A stretch of DNA of 64,000 bases from positions 124,001-188,000 of the forward strand of contig NZ_JAJGRC010000001.1 in assembly GCF_020786625.1 (NCBI RefSeq). Reading direction: 5' to 3'. This stretch comes from Salinicoccus sp. RF5. GTDB lineage: Bacteria > Bacillota > Bacilli > Staphylococcales > Salinicoccaceae. Position numbers and translations under genes: made by a program. The stretch's first letter is position 1, and each line of letters opens with the position of its first letter. The notes beneath the pieces were generated by a model. That model searched no databases, was not told the origin of the DNA, and was given only the letters and a program-made list of their open reading frames with translations. Positions 16,158 through 24,683 of this stretch are shown in pieces.

Positions 16158-17348
16158 ATGTCTAAGATTATTGCTATAAATGCAGGCAGTTCATCTTTTA
16201 AATTCCAATTGTTTGAAATGCCCGAAGAGAAAGAGATCGCAAAAGGACTCGTGGAACGGATAGGGCTTGAAAACGGCATCTTCTCCATCACCATCGATGG
16301 GGAAAAGCATAAACTGGAGCAGGATTTCAAAGACCATGAAGAAGCTGTGAACCTTATGCTGAAGAAGCTTGTGGAATACAAGGTCATCAAGGATATCAAT
16401 GATATCGAAGCGAGCGGCCACAGGGTCGTCCATGGGGGCGAGACCTTCGATGATTCGGCTCTGATCGATGATGAAGTCGTACGTCATATCCAGGAACTCA
16501 GTGAGCTTGCACCATTGCACAACCCGGCAAACCTGATGGGCATCAACGCCTTCAGGGAACTGCTTCCTGATGTTCCGCATGTGGCAGTCTTCGATACTTC
16601 ATTCCATCAGACCATGCCAGAAAGCTCGTATCTGTACAGTCTGCCGTACCATTACTATAAGGATTACGGCATCAGAAAATACGGCTTCCACGGAACGAGC
16701 CATAAATATGTGACGCAGCGTGCCAGTGAGCTCCTTGGAAGACCCCTTGAAGAGCTCAGGATGATCAGTTGCCATCTCGGTAATGGAGCAAGTATCGCTG
16801 CGGTCAAAGGCGGGAAATCCGTCGATACTTCCATGGGCTTTACACCACTTGCGGGTGTGACAATGGGAACGCGCTCCGGCAACATCGATCCGGCGCTCAT
16901 TCCCTACATTATGGAGAAGACCGGAAAATCTGCAGTGGAAGTACTCAATGTACTCAACAAGGAATCCGGCCTCCTCGGAGTGAGCGGTTTCTCCAGCGAC
17001 CTGCGTGATATTGAAAGCGAAGCGCAGAAGGGCAATGAAAGAGCCATTCTGGCACTTGAAGTCTTCGGTGAGAGGATCCACAAGTACATGGGTTCATACG
17101 CCACCCGTATGGGCGGACTCGATGCCATCATCTTTACAGCCGGTGTCGGGGAAAATTCGAATATCGTCCGCGAAAAGGTCATCGAAGGCCTCGAATTCAT
17201 GGGCGTCTATTTCGACCCTTCAATGAATAATGTGCGGGGAGAGGAAAAGTTCATCAACCATCCGTATTCGCCGGTCAAGATCATCATCATTCCTACAGAC
17301 GAGGAAGTCATGATCGCCAGGGATGTCATGAGGATTGCAGGACTGTAA
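16158..17348 (+). CDS. ackA: acetate kinase
   Basis: A 396-residue acetate kinase, converting acetyl phosphate and ADP to acetate and ATP in overflow metabolism. Signatures are [11 protein letters not shown] near the start, [12 protein letters not shown] (about 173-184) and [19 protein letters not shown] (about 225-243). A GGGAGGAAG box precedes ATG at 16158. The gap to the methyltransferase gene is 17 bases, so they probably share a transcript. An imperfect hairpin (17377-17407, ATTTT tail) follows. No cre was recognised upstream. Confidence 0.98.
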   Translation: MSKIIAINAGSSSFKFQLFEMPEEKEIAKGLVERIGLENGIFSITIDGEKHKLEQDFKDHEEAVNLMLKKLVEYKVIKDINDIEASGHRVVHGGETFDDSALIDDEVVRHIQELSELAPLHNPANLMGINAFRELLPDVPHVAVFDTSFHQTMPESSYLYSLPYHYYKDYGIRKYGFHGTSHKYVTQRASELLGRPLEELRMISCHLGNGASIAAVKGGKSVDTSMGFTPLAGVTMGTRSGNIDPALIPYIMEKTGKSAVEVLNVLNKESGLLGVSGFSSDLRDIESEAQKGNERAILALEVFGERIHKYMGSYATRMGGLDAIIFTAGVGENSNIVREKVIEGLEFMGVYFDPSMNNVRGEEKFINHPYSPVKIIIIPTDEEVMIARDVMRIAGL

Positions 17349-17376
17349 AGGATTTTGTAATTGCTCAGATAAAAAC

Positions 17377-17413
17377 CATCTTTCTTCATAATTTGTGATG
17401 AAAGATGATTTTA
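17377..17413 (+). terminator. imperfect ackA terminator
   Basis: CATCTTTC-T-TCA (17377-17388) pairs with TGA-T-GAAAGATG (17396-17407) across one T-T mismatch, then ATTTTAC. Confidence 0.6.
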
Positions 17414-17477
17414 CTTTGTATAATAAATACCTACGCCATTGAAAATTTGGAATAGGTCAATACCTGCAAACTTAATA

Positions 17478-17510
17478 CCCCCTGGATGCTCAGCATCCAG
17501 GGGGCTTTTT
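17478..17510 (+). terminator. strong stand-alone terminator between ackA and the stress-protein gene
   Basis: A 12-bp GC-rich stem CCCCCTGGATGC / GCATCCAGGGGG with a TCA loop and CTTTTT tail. It lies 130 bases past ackA, beyond another hairpin, and points away from the convergent gene's direction. Confidence 0.85.
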
Positions 17511-17519
17511 CAATCATGA

Positions 17520-18017
17520 TCATTTGTTTTCGTTCATGAACTCCTCTGTAGCAACAACTGGCTCGAAATCATCAGGCAATGTTTCTGTTCTGACAACCAG
17601 CACATCACAAGGTGCATGGCGTACAATGGCTTCCGACACGGAGCCGATGATGAAGCGCTCAACTGCGTTGAGGCCTGTAGCACCACAGGCGATCAGGTCC
17701 GCGCCCGTCTTCTTGACAGCTTTCTTGGGGATGATGGATTTCGGGGAGCCGTAATCAATGATCTTATCGACTTCTTCAACACCTCTGTCGAGGGCAAGTG
17801 CCTCATAGCCATCAAGCAGCTTTTGGGCAAAATCGTTGGCACGCTGTGAAATCGTGCGATCATAGGCTTCGACTGAGGCGAAGGAGCGCGTATCGATGAC
17901 GTTGATGATGGAAAGCTTGGAGTTGTTACGCTTGGCGATGTCGATTGCTTTTTGGAACGCCCACTCAGCTTCCCGGGATCCGTCTACTGCGATTAGAATG
18001 TTATCATACTTAAGCAT
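17520..18017 (-). CDS. universal stress protein (UspA family)
   Basis: A 165-residue single UspA domain. Visible motifs are the N-terminal ILIAVDGSREAEWAF with the nucleotide-proximal Asp, and the C-terminal ATP-binding GATGLNAVERFIIGSVSEAI (G-x2-G-x9-G-S/T) near 120-142. It is therefore likely an ATP-binding form acting in stress or growth arrest. ATG at 18017 follows AAAGGGG at 8 bases; a longer frame to 18068 lacks a ribosome site. It is divergent from ald, the ackA-usp-ald order also seen in staphylococci. Confidence 0.92.
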   Translation of the reverse strand: MLKYDNILIAVDGSREAEWAFQKAIDIAKRNNSKLSIINVIDTRSFASVEAYDRTISQRANDFAQKLLDGYEALALDRGVEEVDKIIDYGSPKSIIPKKAVKKTGADLIACGATGLNAVERFIIGSVSEAIVRHAPCDVLVVRTETLPDDFEPVVATEEFMNENK

Positions 18018-18065
18018 TTTAAATACCCCTTTCGTTGCTGTATCGCTTTCATATATATTATACCA

Positions 18066-18080
18066 CAATTTGAGAAAATT
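18066..18080. promoter_or_regulatory. possible CodY-type box between usp and ald
   Basis: This 15-mer matches the CodY motif AATTTTCWGAAAATT at 12 of 15 positions and sits in the shared usp-ald promoter region. The region is AT-rich, so chance matches are common. Confidence 0.3.
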
Positions 18081-18174
18081 ATAACTTTTTACAAAAGAAG
18101 TTCATGACTATTTTGTTAACTCTGTGATACAATTGTCACGTTGCTAAGTATACAATTGAAAGGGGTTTCAAAAA

Positions 18175-19287
18175 ATGAAGATTGGTGTGCCTAAGGAAAT
18201 CAAGAACAACGAGAGCAGGGTCGGTCTTACACCGGGCGGGGTGCATGCTTTTGTTGAAGCAGGCCATACTGTTGTAGTGGAGAAGAATGCAGGGGGAGGG
18301 TCCTATTTTGAAGATGTGGACTATACCGATGCTGGAGCTGAGATTGTAGATACTGCAGAGGAGGCATGGGATGCGGAAATGGTCGTAAAGGTCAAGGAGC
18401 CGCTGCCTGAGGAATTCGGATATTTCAAAGAGGGAATGATCCTGTTTACATATCTTCACCTGGCTCCTGAAAAGGAACTGACGCAGGCCCTCCTTGAGAA
18501 GAAGGTTACGGCAATCGCCTATGAAACAATCCAGCTGCCGGACGGTTCGCTGCCACTGCTGTCACCTATGAGTGAAGTGGCAGGGCGCATGGCGACACAG
18601 ATCGGTGCAGAATATCTGCAGAAGATCAAAGGCGGCAAAGGGGTCCTGTTGAGCGGTGTGCCGGGCGTATCCCGCGGCAAGGTGACGGTCATCGGAGGCG
18701 GCATGGCTGGAACGAATGCTGCCAAGATGGCTGTCGGGCTGGGGGCGGATGTGACGATCCTGGACCTTAACCCGAAGCGCTTGAGGGAACTGGATGACCT
18801 GTTCGGTTCAAGCGTTCAGACACTCATGTCTTCGCCATTGAACATCGCCCAGTCGGTCAAGGAAAGTGACCTCGTCATTGGGGCTGTACTCATTCCTGGA
18901 GCACGCGCACCACGTCTCGTCACTGAAGAAATGATCAGCTCCATGAATGCCGGATCGGTAATCGTGGATATCGCCATCGACCAGGGTGGCATCTTCGAGA
19001 CGACTGATAAAGTGACGACGCATGATGATCCGATCTACTTCAAGCACGATGTCGTACACTATGCTGTGGCGAACATGCCGGGCGCAGTACCGCGTACGTC
19101 CACGATTGCTTTGACGAATGCGACCATGGCCTACGGTCTGCAGATTGCGAACAAGGGCTACAGGGAAGCGGCAAAGTCGAACCCATCACTGCTCGGAGGC
19201 TTCAATACACTTGGCGGTCATGTGACCTACAAGGCTGTGGCGGAAGCACAGAACCTCGAATACAAAGATGTGAATGACCTTCTGTAA
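18175..19287 (+). CDS. ald: alanine dehydrogenase
   Basis: A 370-residue NAD-dependent L-alanine dehydrogenase, interconverting alanine with pyruvate and ammonia. Signatures: [20 protein letters not shown] at the N-terminus, TYLHLAPE holding the catalytic-region His (about residue 95), [15 protein letters not shown] of the Rossmann fold (about 173-187) and [18 protein letters not shown] near 299-316. It allows alanine catabolism. AAAGGGG lies 8 bases before ATG. A very stable terminator follows. Confidence 0.97.
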   Translation: MKIGVPKEIKNNESRVGLTPGGVHAFVEAGHTVVVEKNAGGGSYFEDVDYTDAGAEIVDTAEEAWDAEMVVKVKEPLPEEFGYFKEGMILFTYLHLAPEKELTQALLEKKVTAIAYETIQLPDGSLPLLSPMSEVAGRMATQIGAEYLQKIKGGKGVLLSGVPGVSRGKVTVIGGGMAGTNAAKMAVGLGADVTILDLNPKRLRELDDLFGSSVQTLMSSPLNIAQSVKESDLVIGAVLIPGARAPRLVTEEMISSMNAGSVIVDIAIDQGGIFETTDKVTTHDDPIYFKHDVVHYAVANMPGAVPRTSTIALTNATMAYGLQIANKGYREAAKSNPSLLGGFNTLGGHVTYKAVAEAQNLEYKDVNDLL

Positions 19288-19306
19288 AATAGAGTCATTC
19301 AACGGA

Positions 19307-19342
19307 GAAAGCCCTGCAGAGCAAGTGCTCTGCAGGGCTTTC
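19307..19342. terminator. bidirectional terminator between ald and the alcohol dehydrogenase gene
   Basis: Perfect 16-bp stem GAAAGCCCTGCAGAGC (19307-19322) and its complement (19327-19342) with an AAGT loop. Short T-rich tails flank both sides, fitting convergent genes. Confidence 0.85.
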
Positions 19343-19355
19343 TTCATTCTCCATC

Positions 19356-20486
19356 CTATGGCTTCATGACTACTTTTATGCAGTCATCTTCGTGGCCATC
19401 GAAAATCTTATACATCTTTTCAGCTTTTTTTAGGGGTACTTTATGGGTGATGATATCAGTCGGATCGATTTTACCATCTTCCACCATCCTGTACAGTTCA
19501 GGCATGAAGTGTATGACTGGGGCCTGTCCTGCTTTTACTGTAATGTTCCTGGTGAAGATCTTCGGCAGTGGGAAGCCTGCAGCAGGCGCACCATAGATGC
19601 CGGTCAATTGGATGGTTCCAAATTTCTTGACCGAGTCTGCAGCAGTGATGATCGGGTCGATTGTGCCGATCTGTCCGCCGAGCGTCTTGATGCGGTCCTT
19701 CGCTGTAATTTCTCCATCCATGCCGACGCAGTCGATGACGACTTCGGCACCGCCCCTTGTGGATTCATGGAGATATTTGCCGATATCATCGTATTCCTTG
19801 TAGTTGAAAGTTTCGACATTGTTTGTACGTTTGGCATGGTTCAGCCTGACAGGGTCATGGTCGACTGCAATGACACGCTTCGCACCTTTCATCCAGGCGA
19901 ATTTCTGTGTCATCAGGCCGACTGGACCGGAACCGAGGACGATCACGGTATCCCCATTTTTGAAGCCGCTGTTTACGACGCTCCAGTAGGCTGTAGGCAT
20001 CACATCAGAGAGGAACAGAAGACTTTCGTCTTCAAGTTCGCTTTCTTCCGGTACGACGAACGAAGTGAAGTCGGCATAAGGTACCCTTAAGTATTCAGCC
20101 TGTCCGCCCGGGTAGTTTCCGAACTGTTCAGAGAATCCGAAGTAGGCACCGGTGTCATTGTGGGGATTTGATACATCGCATTGGCTTTCCATCTGATTCT
20201 GGCAGAAATGGCATTCGCCGCAGCTGACGTTGAATGGGATGACTACGCGGTCTCCCTTTTTGATCTTCTGGACACCAGGACCGACTTCCTCCACAATTCC
20301 CATAGGTTCATGTCCGATGATGTAGTCATTTGATATTGGCATGGTTTTTCTGTAAAGATGCAGGTCCGATCCGCATATCGCTGTCGAGGTAACGCGTATG
20401 ATCATGTCTGTTCCTTCTTGGATTTCAGGCGCTTTCATCTTCTTGACTTTGACTTTGTTCTTTCCCTGTACAGTTACAGCTTGCAC
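19356..20486 (-). CDS. zinc-dependent medium-chain alcohol/formaldehyde dehydrogenase-like protein
   Basis: A 376-residue zinc alcohol dehydrogenase. Catalytic zinc ligands are C38 (AICGSDLH) and H59-E60 (IIGHEPMG); the structural zinc site is C89, C92, C95, C103; the NAD fold begins VIVLGSGPVGL. It resembles the glutathione-independent formaldehyde dehydrogenase branch, but the substrate is open. I prefer GTG at 20486, giving MQAVTVQGKNKVKV as in relatives, about 10 bases after an AGGA; an upstream frame reaching 20552 is probably not translated. The gene lies 62 bases after the unknown minus-strand gene and may be co-transcribed with it. Confidence 0.85.
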   Translation of the reverse strand: MQAVTVQGKNKVKVKKMKAPEIQEGTDMIIRVTSTAICGSDLHLYRKTMPISNDYIIGHEPMGIVEEVGPGVQKIKKGDRVVIPFNVSCGECHFCQNQMESQCDVSNPHNDTGAYFGFSEQFGNYPGGQAEYLRVPYADFTSFVVPEESELEDESLLFLSDVMPTAYWSVVNSGFKNGDTVIVLGSGPVGLMTQKFAWMKGAKRVIAVDHDPVRLNHAKRTNNVETFNYKEYDDIGKYLHESTRGGAEVVIDCVGMDGEITAKDRIKTLGGQIGTIDPIITAADSVKKFGTIQLTGIYGAPAAGFPLPKIFTRNITVKAGQAPVIHFMPELYRMVEDGKIDPTDIITHKVPLKKAEKMYKIFDGHEDDCIKVVMKP

Positions 20487-20548
20487 AATTGACACATCCT
20501 TTACATGAGTGTTGCAAACTTTATTCCCCAATAGGGGGATCGTAAACA

Positions 20549-21127
20549 TCACCCAGCAATACAGATGACCTCGAAGGGGATGTTGCGCGTCAAGGCCTTC
20601 TTCTGATCTTCGTCTTTGACGACCGGGATGAGGACGATACGCTTTTTCGCATGGATCTTAAGTTTTGCAAGAGGCTGGAGTGCATTGAAGTCATTCGGAT
20701 CGATATCCCTCACATCATACATCACGCCGGACACGTCGTATGAGACGAGTTCATCGAGCAGGCGGCTCTGAAGGAAGGGTGGCACCCTGCTGAAGCTCGG
20801 GCCGGCGATGAAATGTCGGCTGCCGATGAGTTTTGAGAGTTCACTGACGAACTGGCGGTTGATGTGATGATGACGGTCTTCAAAGATCTGATCCGTTATG
20901 AAGCCGTCTGCATCATCCAGCATGCGCACGGTCTCCACGATGATGTTGTGGTGGAGGAATGGATCTTTTTCTTCCCAATGGTTCAGGGAAATGAAGTGTT
21001 CACTTCCTGGATAGAGCGCCTTTTTCATACCCGGCAGGACCAGGTTTGGGATGCTGAAATCCGGTTTTGCCAATATTTCCGATGTATAATCTTTTGAAAG
21101 TTCATGATTCAGATGGATCGTTTTCAT
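20549..21127 (-). CDS. hypothetical protein, unrecognised family
   Basis: I do not recognise this 192-residue soluble protein. It has a cluster EDRHHHINRQ near residues 83-92, several aromatic and Asp-rich segments (YDVRDIDPNDF near 141-151) and alternating strand-helix character, with no signal peptide or membrane helix. ATG at 21127 has GAGGTG 6 bases upstream. It precedes the alcohol dehydrogenase gene on the same strand and is divergent from the YtkL-like hydrolase gene, with a perfect palindrome in the shared promoter region. It is likely real from its ribosome site and context. Confidence 0.7.
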   Translation of the reverse strand: MKTIHLNHELSKDYTSEILAKPDFSIPNLVLPGMKKALYPGSEHFISLNHWEEKDPFLHHNIIVETVRMLDDADGFITDQIFEDRHHHINRQFVSELSKLIGSRHFIAGPSFSRVPPFLQSRLLDELVSYDVSGVMYDVRDIDPNDFNALQPLAKLKIHAKKRIVLIPVVKDEDQKKALTRNIPFEVICIAG

Positions 21128-21168
21128 ATATTTCACCTCAAAAAAATTGTATCATAATAATGAATGAA

Positions 21169-21182
21169 CCGAAGTACTTCGG
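21169..21182. promoter_or_regulatory. 14-bp perfect palindrome in a divergent promoter region
   Basis: CCGAAGTACTTCGG is self-complementary and lies between the divergent unknown gene and the YtkL-like gene, about 42 and 44 bases from their starts. It has no loop or U tract, so it looks more like a protein-binding dyad than a terminator. Confidence 0.4.
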
Positions 21183-21226
21183 GTAAAGTAATAACATGCA
21201 ACAATCATTAAGGAAGGAAGGATTTC

Positions 21227-21913
21227 ATGAAATTAAGCTATCACGGCCATTCAATCATCCAACTCGAAAATAATGATACAAAAGTCATCGTGGATCCGTT
21301 CATCAACGGCAATGAATTGACGGATCTCGAGGCAGGGGATGTCAAGGCGGACTATATCCTGCTGACACACGGACATAACGACCATGTGGGGGATACCGTC
21401 GAGATTGCGAAAAACAATGATGCGACGGTCGTCGCCCCTGTCGAGCTTGCCGGCTATCTGGAAGGCCAGGGCCTTGAGACGATCGGAATGAATATCGGCG
21501 GCAGGAAGTCGTTCGAGTTCGGCTCCATAAAATTCGTGCATGCATTCCACAGTTCCAGCTTCACGGATGATGATGGTAAGGTACATTATACTGGAATGCC
21601 GACCGGCATCATCATCGAAGCAGGGGAGAAGAAAATCTATCATGCCGGCGACACAGGCATCTTCGGCGACATGAAGCTCATCTCCGACCTCAACGGCCCG
21701 TTTGATGTGGCGTTCGTGCCGATCGGCGATCACTTCACGATGGGGATCGAGGATGCGGCCTACGCAACAGACGAACTGATCCGTCCAAAAATTGCGGTAC
21801 CGGTGCACTACGATACTTTCCCACCGATCAAGCAGGATGCTGAAGCATTCAAAAACAGTGCCAAAACTGAGGTTCAAGTATTGAAACCGGGAGAGACGGT
21901 GGATTTCCAATAG
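21227..21913 (+). CDS. UPF0173 metallo-beta-lactamase-fold hydrolase (YtkL-like)
   Basis: A 228-residue metal-dependent hydrolase. The zinc motif is [12 protein letters not shown] (about 46-57), followed by [12 protein letters not shown] (about 138-149) and a late [11 protein letters not shown]. The compact length and motif set match the UPF0173 family (YtkL in B. subtilis, same neighbourhood). Substrate unknown. AAGGAAGGAAGG precedes the ATG. A hairpin with a U-rich tail follows, just ahead of the YtoI-like gene. Confidence 0.88.
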   Translation: MKLSYHGHSIIQLENNDTKVIVDPFINGNELTDLEAGDVKADYILLTHGHNDHVGDTVEIAKNNDATVVAPVELAGYLEGQGLETIGMNIGGRKSFEFGSIKFVHAFHSSSFTDDDGKVHYTGMPTGIIIEAGEKKIYHAGDTGIFGDMKLISDLNGPFDVAFVPIGDHFTMGIEDAAYATDELIRPKIAVPVHYDTFPPIKQDAEAFKNSAKTEVQVLKPGETVDFQ

Positions 21914-21933
21914 AAATTCCGAATATAATGGGA

Positions 21934-21966
21934 GAGGGACACCAGAAATGGTGTTCCTCATTTTTA
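21934..21966 (+). terminator. terminator after the YtkL-like gene
   Basis: 11-bp stem GAGGGACACCA / TGGTGTTCCTC (one G-U) with a GAAA tetraloop, then ATTTTT. It ends only 24 bases before the YtoI start. Confidence 0.75.
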
Positions 21967-21989
21967 TAATTTGAATGCCGGGTGATCAT

Positions 21990-23255
21990 ATGTCAAAGCA
22001 CGATGAAATCATTGAATATATATACAGCCTTCCGGAAGGGGCCAAAATTTCGGTCAGGCAGATATCCGCCCATCTCGGCGTATCGGATGGGACAAGCTAC
22101 AGGGCGATAAAGGATGCGGAAACGGAAGGGCTGGTCAAAACGATAGAAAGGGTCGGTACAATCAGGGTTGCACCGAAGGAGCAGTACATAGAAGGCAACC
22201 TGAGCTTCGAGCAGGTGAACAGGGTGATAGAGGGTAAAGTGCTGGCCGGGGCGGAAGGCCTGGACCGGGAAATCAGCAAGTTCATCATCGGTGCCATGCG
22301 TACGGATGCGCTCGAGACCTATCTGGAGGAGGGGGCCCTGCTGATCGTGGGCAACCGGGAGGATGCCCAGTGGCGTGCACTTGAGAACCACTCCGGGATA
22401 CTCATCACCGGCGGTTTCGGCGCGGATGCCGCTATACTGGAGAAGGCCGATGCGCTGGCGCTGCCGGTCATATCGACCACAGCAGATACATTCTCGGTCG
22501 CATCGATCATCCAGAGGGAGCTCTACAGCATGCTCATGATGACGAATGTCATCACTGCAGGCGACCTTGTCATCAGACAGGATGAGTATGTCCGCGATAT
22601 CAAGCGGGATGCCGGGAAAGAGTATTTCCCGGCGGATGCTGTTACAGTGCTTACTGAAGATGGCAAGTACATGGGTGTGATCAAGTCCTCGGAACTGCCG
22701 AAGATGGATGGAAGGGGGCCGGGTGCACTTGCTTCCGACATCGTCGCCAGCCCGTCCAGTACACTGCAGCGTCTCAGGCAGCTGATGAGCTGGCACCAGC
22801 TCAACATCGTGCCGGTAGTCGAGGAGGACGGGACGCTTGCAGGCATCGTGCACCGCCGTGATGTGTTCAAGCAGAGGGAGTCCAGCAAACTTGGCAGCGG
22901 CCTCTCATCGGACACACTGATGGACCGTGAGATAAGGATCGATGAGAATAAAGTCCATATCAAAGTGATGCCCTTCATGACCGATGAACATGGCAGCATT
23001 GCCCAGTCCGAATTCATGCGCCTCATCGAACGGCTTGCCGAAGTGGTACTCAACAATAACGGGATCTACAGCTATCATATCGACACGCTCAATGTGATGA
23101 ACATCAAACTCGTCCAGATGCACCAGGAACTCGTCATCGAGGGCCATATACTGGATCTCGGGGACCAGTTCCTGAGACTCGAGATAGAGGCGCTCTCAAA
23201 TGGGGAGACATACTCGAAGGCGATGCTGCTCATCCAATACTACAAAGAAAAATAG
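21990..23255 (+). CDS. YtoI-like DRTGG/CBS-domain protein
   Basis: A 421-residue multidomain regulator-like protein. Order: winged-helix-like N-terminus (about 1-65, ISVRQISAHLGVSDGTSYRA), DRTGG domain (about 70-180, with LIVGNREDAQ and GILITGGFGADAAI), two CBS repeats (about 190-305, second one VPVVEEDGTLAGIVHRRDV) and a C-terminal hot-dog thioesterase-like region (about 320-421). It matches B. subtilis YtoI by layout and context. CBS pairs bind adenine nucleotides; a nucleotide-sensing role is inferred. ATG at 21990 after GGGTGA is preferred to 21975. Confidence 0.88.
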   Translation: MSKHDEIIEYIYSLPEGAKISVRQISAHLGVSDGTSYRAIKDAETEGLVKTIERVGTIRVAPKEQYIEGNLSFEQVNRVIEGKVLAGAEGLDREISKFIIGAMRTDALETYLEEGALLIVGNREDAQWRALENHSGILITGGFGADAAILEKADALALPVISTTADTFSVASIIQRELYSMLMMTNVITAGDLVIRQDEYVRDIKRDAGKEYFPADAVTVLTEDGKYMGVIKSSELPKMDGRGPGALASDIVASPSSTLQRLRQLMSWHQLNIVPVVEEDGTLAGIVHRRDVFKQRESSKLGSGLSSDTLMDREIRIDENKVHIKVMPFMTDEHGSIAQSEFMRLIERLAEVVLNNNGIYSYHIDTLNVMNIKLVQMHQELVIEGHILDLGDQFLRLEIEALSNGETYSKAMLLIQYYKEK

Positions 23256-23278
23256 ACAAGTGGAATCCACTTGTCTAT
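23252..23278. terminator. bidirectional terminator between ytoI- and ytpI-like genes
   Basis: A 12-bp perfect stem ATAGACAAGTGG (23252-23263) / CCACTTGTCTAT (23267-23278) with loop AAT includes the ytoI stop codon and ends three bases before the convergent gene's stop. Confidence 0.75.
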
Positions 23279-23281
23279 CAT

Positions 23282-23629
23282 CTATTTTCGAGACTTGCGA
23301 TTGAACTCTGCCCAGGCCTCATCTTCAATCGGCAGGTTGCCTTTGAAGTATTTCCTTGCAGCATTGAAGTGCCATATATTATATGCGCCTACTGCGATGA
23401 ACAGTGCGCCGATAATATACGAAACGGCTGTAGGAAACTGGATGATCGTATTGAGGCCGAACGACAGGATCAATATGCCAAGCCAGATCCTTGATATGCT
23501 GTTGTAGTATGCCTTTCTGACGTCACGTCCGCACCTTACCATCCTCACCTTATAGAGGATGAACATGAAAAAGCTGAGGAGGAGCACAGTGACGAGAAAG
23601 GAGACAGCAATCTGATATAACATTTCCAT
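23282..23629 (-). CDS. YtpI-family membrane protein
   Basis: A 115-residue protein with three predicted transmembrane helices (about 3-23, 44-62, 66-84) and a charged C-terminus. Size, topology and position between ytoI and nrnA match B. subtilis YtpI; function is unknown. I chose ATG at 23629, nine bases after GGAG; an earlier in-frame ATG at 23644 lacks a ribosome site. It is divergent from nrnA and shares its promoter region. Confidence 0.72.
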   Translation of the reverse strand: MEMLYQIAVSFLVTVLLLSFFMFILYKVRMVRCGRDVRKAYYNSISRIWLGILILSFGLNTIIQFPTAVSYIIGALFIAVGAYNIWHFNAARKYFKGNLPIEDEAWAEFNRKSRK

Positions 23630-23654
23630 CGGATACAACTCCATTCCATAATGT

Positions 23655-23672
23655 AGTATAATTTATTATACT
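23655..23672. promoter_or_regulatory. palindrome carrying opposed -10 boxes for ytpI and nrnA
   Basis: AGTATAATTTATTATACT is a perfect 18-base palindrome. It contains TATAAT on the plus strand (23657-23662) and TATAAT on the minus strand (23670-23665), so the two divergent promoters would compete for one site. -35 elements are poor on both sides. Confidence 0.5.
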
Positions 23673-23706
23673 GACCAAGTAAATCCAAATAGAGGGAGAT
23701 TTTTAA

Positions 23707-24669
23707 TTGTTCACAGAATATATAAATAGGTTTCCAACTTTGAAAAGCAACCACAAGTCACTTCTCAACATGATTAACGAATACGACGAAATAATCATTC
23801 TGAGGCACGTGAGGCCTGACCCAGATGCCATCGGCGCCCAGCTGGGCCTCAAGGCGATCTTGAAATCAATCTTTCCGAACAAGAAGGTGACGGCACTCGG
23901 AGAAATGGAGCCTTCCCTTGCATTCCTCGGGGAGATGGATACTGCGGCATCAGTGGAAAAACCGCTTCTCATCGTAGTGGATACTGCCGGCGTCGACAGG
24001 ATTGATGGGGACCTGTCCCTTGGAGATAAGGTCGTCAAGATCGATCACCATCCGAATAACGATCCATTCGGAGACCTCAATATCGTGGAGACGGGTGTAT
24101 CATCCACTTCAGAACTGATATTCCTGCTGTCCTTCATATGGGGCTTCGACAACGACTACATCAATGATGTTTCAGCCAGGCTTCTTTTTGCTGGCATCGT
24201 CGGCGACACCGGCAGGTTCCTGTTCGACAACACGAGTAGCATGACCCATCTGGTTGCATCCGAGCTGAAGAAGTTCAATTTTGATGCGACGAAGGACATG
24301 AGTGACATGAACAGGCAGTCCATCAGACAGTTCAAATTCAAAGGCTACCTCATCGACAACTTCGAAATGACCGATAAGGGCGTCCTTTCCGTATGGGTCC
24401 CGAAAGAGGTGCTTGAAGAATATGACATCAACAGCAATGAAGCGAGCATGCACGTCAACCTCTACAGGGAGATTGAAGAGGCTGCCGTATGGTTCATGGC
24501 CGTCGAAGAGGAGGATGAAATCCGTGTCAGGCTGCGTTCCAGGAAAGCCGTCATCAACGATGTGGCAGAAAGGTTCGGTGGCGGCGGACACCCGCTTGCG
24601 AGCGGAGTGAGCCTCGATTCCAGGGAGGAACTGGATGCACTGGTCAAAGCATTGGAGAGCAAACTTTAA
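23707..24669 (+). CDS. nrnA: DHH-family bifunctional oligoribonuclease / pAp phosphatase NrnA
   Basis: A 320-residue DHH phosphoesterase that degrades nano-RNA (2-5 mers) and removes the 3' phosphate of pAp. Metal motifs are RHVRPDPDAIGAQ (about 36-48), VDTAGVDRI (about 94-102) and DHHPNN (about 117-122); the DHHA1 domain ends with RFGGGGHPLASG. The best start is TTG at 23707, 7-8 bases after GAGGGAGA. It sits 14 bases before dnaE and is likely co-transcribed with it, as in Bacillus. Confidence 0.95.
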   Translation: MFTEYINRFPTLKSNHKSLLNMINEYDEIIILRHVRPDPDAIGAQLGLKAILKSIFPNKKVTALGEMEPSLAFLGEMDTAASVEKPLLIVVDTAGVDRIDGDLSLGDKVVKIDHHPNNDPFGDLNIVETGVSSTSELIFLLSFIWGFDNDYINDVSARLLFAGIVGDTGRFLFDNTSSMTHLVASELKKFNFDATKDMSDMNRQSIRQFKFKGYLIDNFEMTDKGVLSVWVPKEVLEEYDINSNEASMHVNLYREIEEAAVWFMAVEEEDEIRVRLRSRKAVINDVAERFGGGGHPLASGVSLDSREELDALVKALESKL

Positions 24670-24683
24670 AAGGGGGCGGCCCT

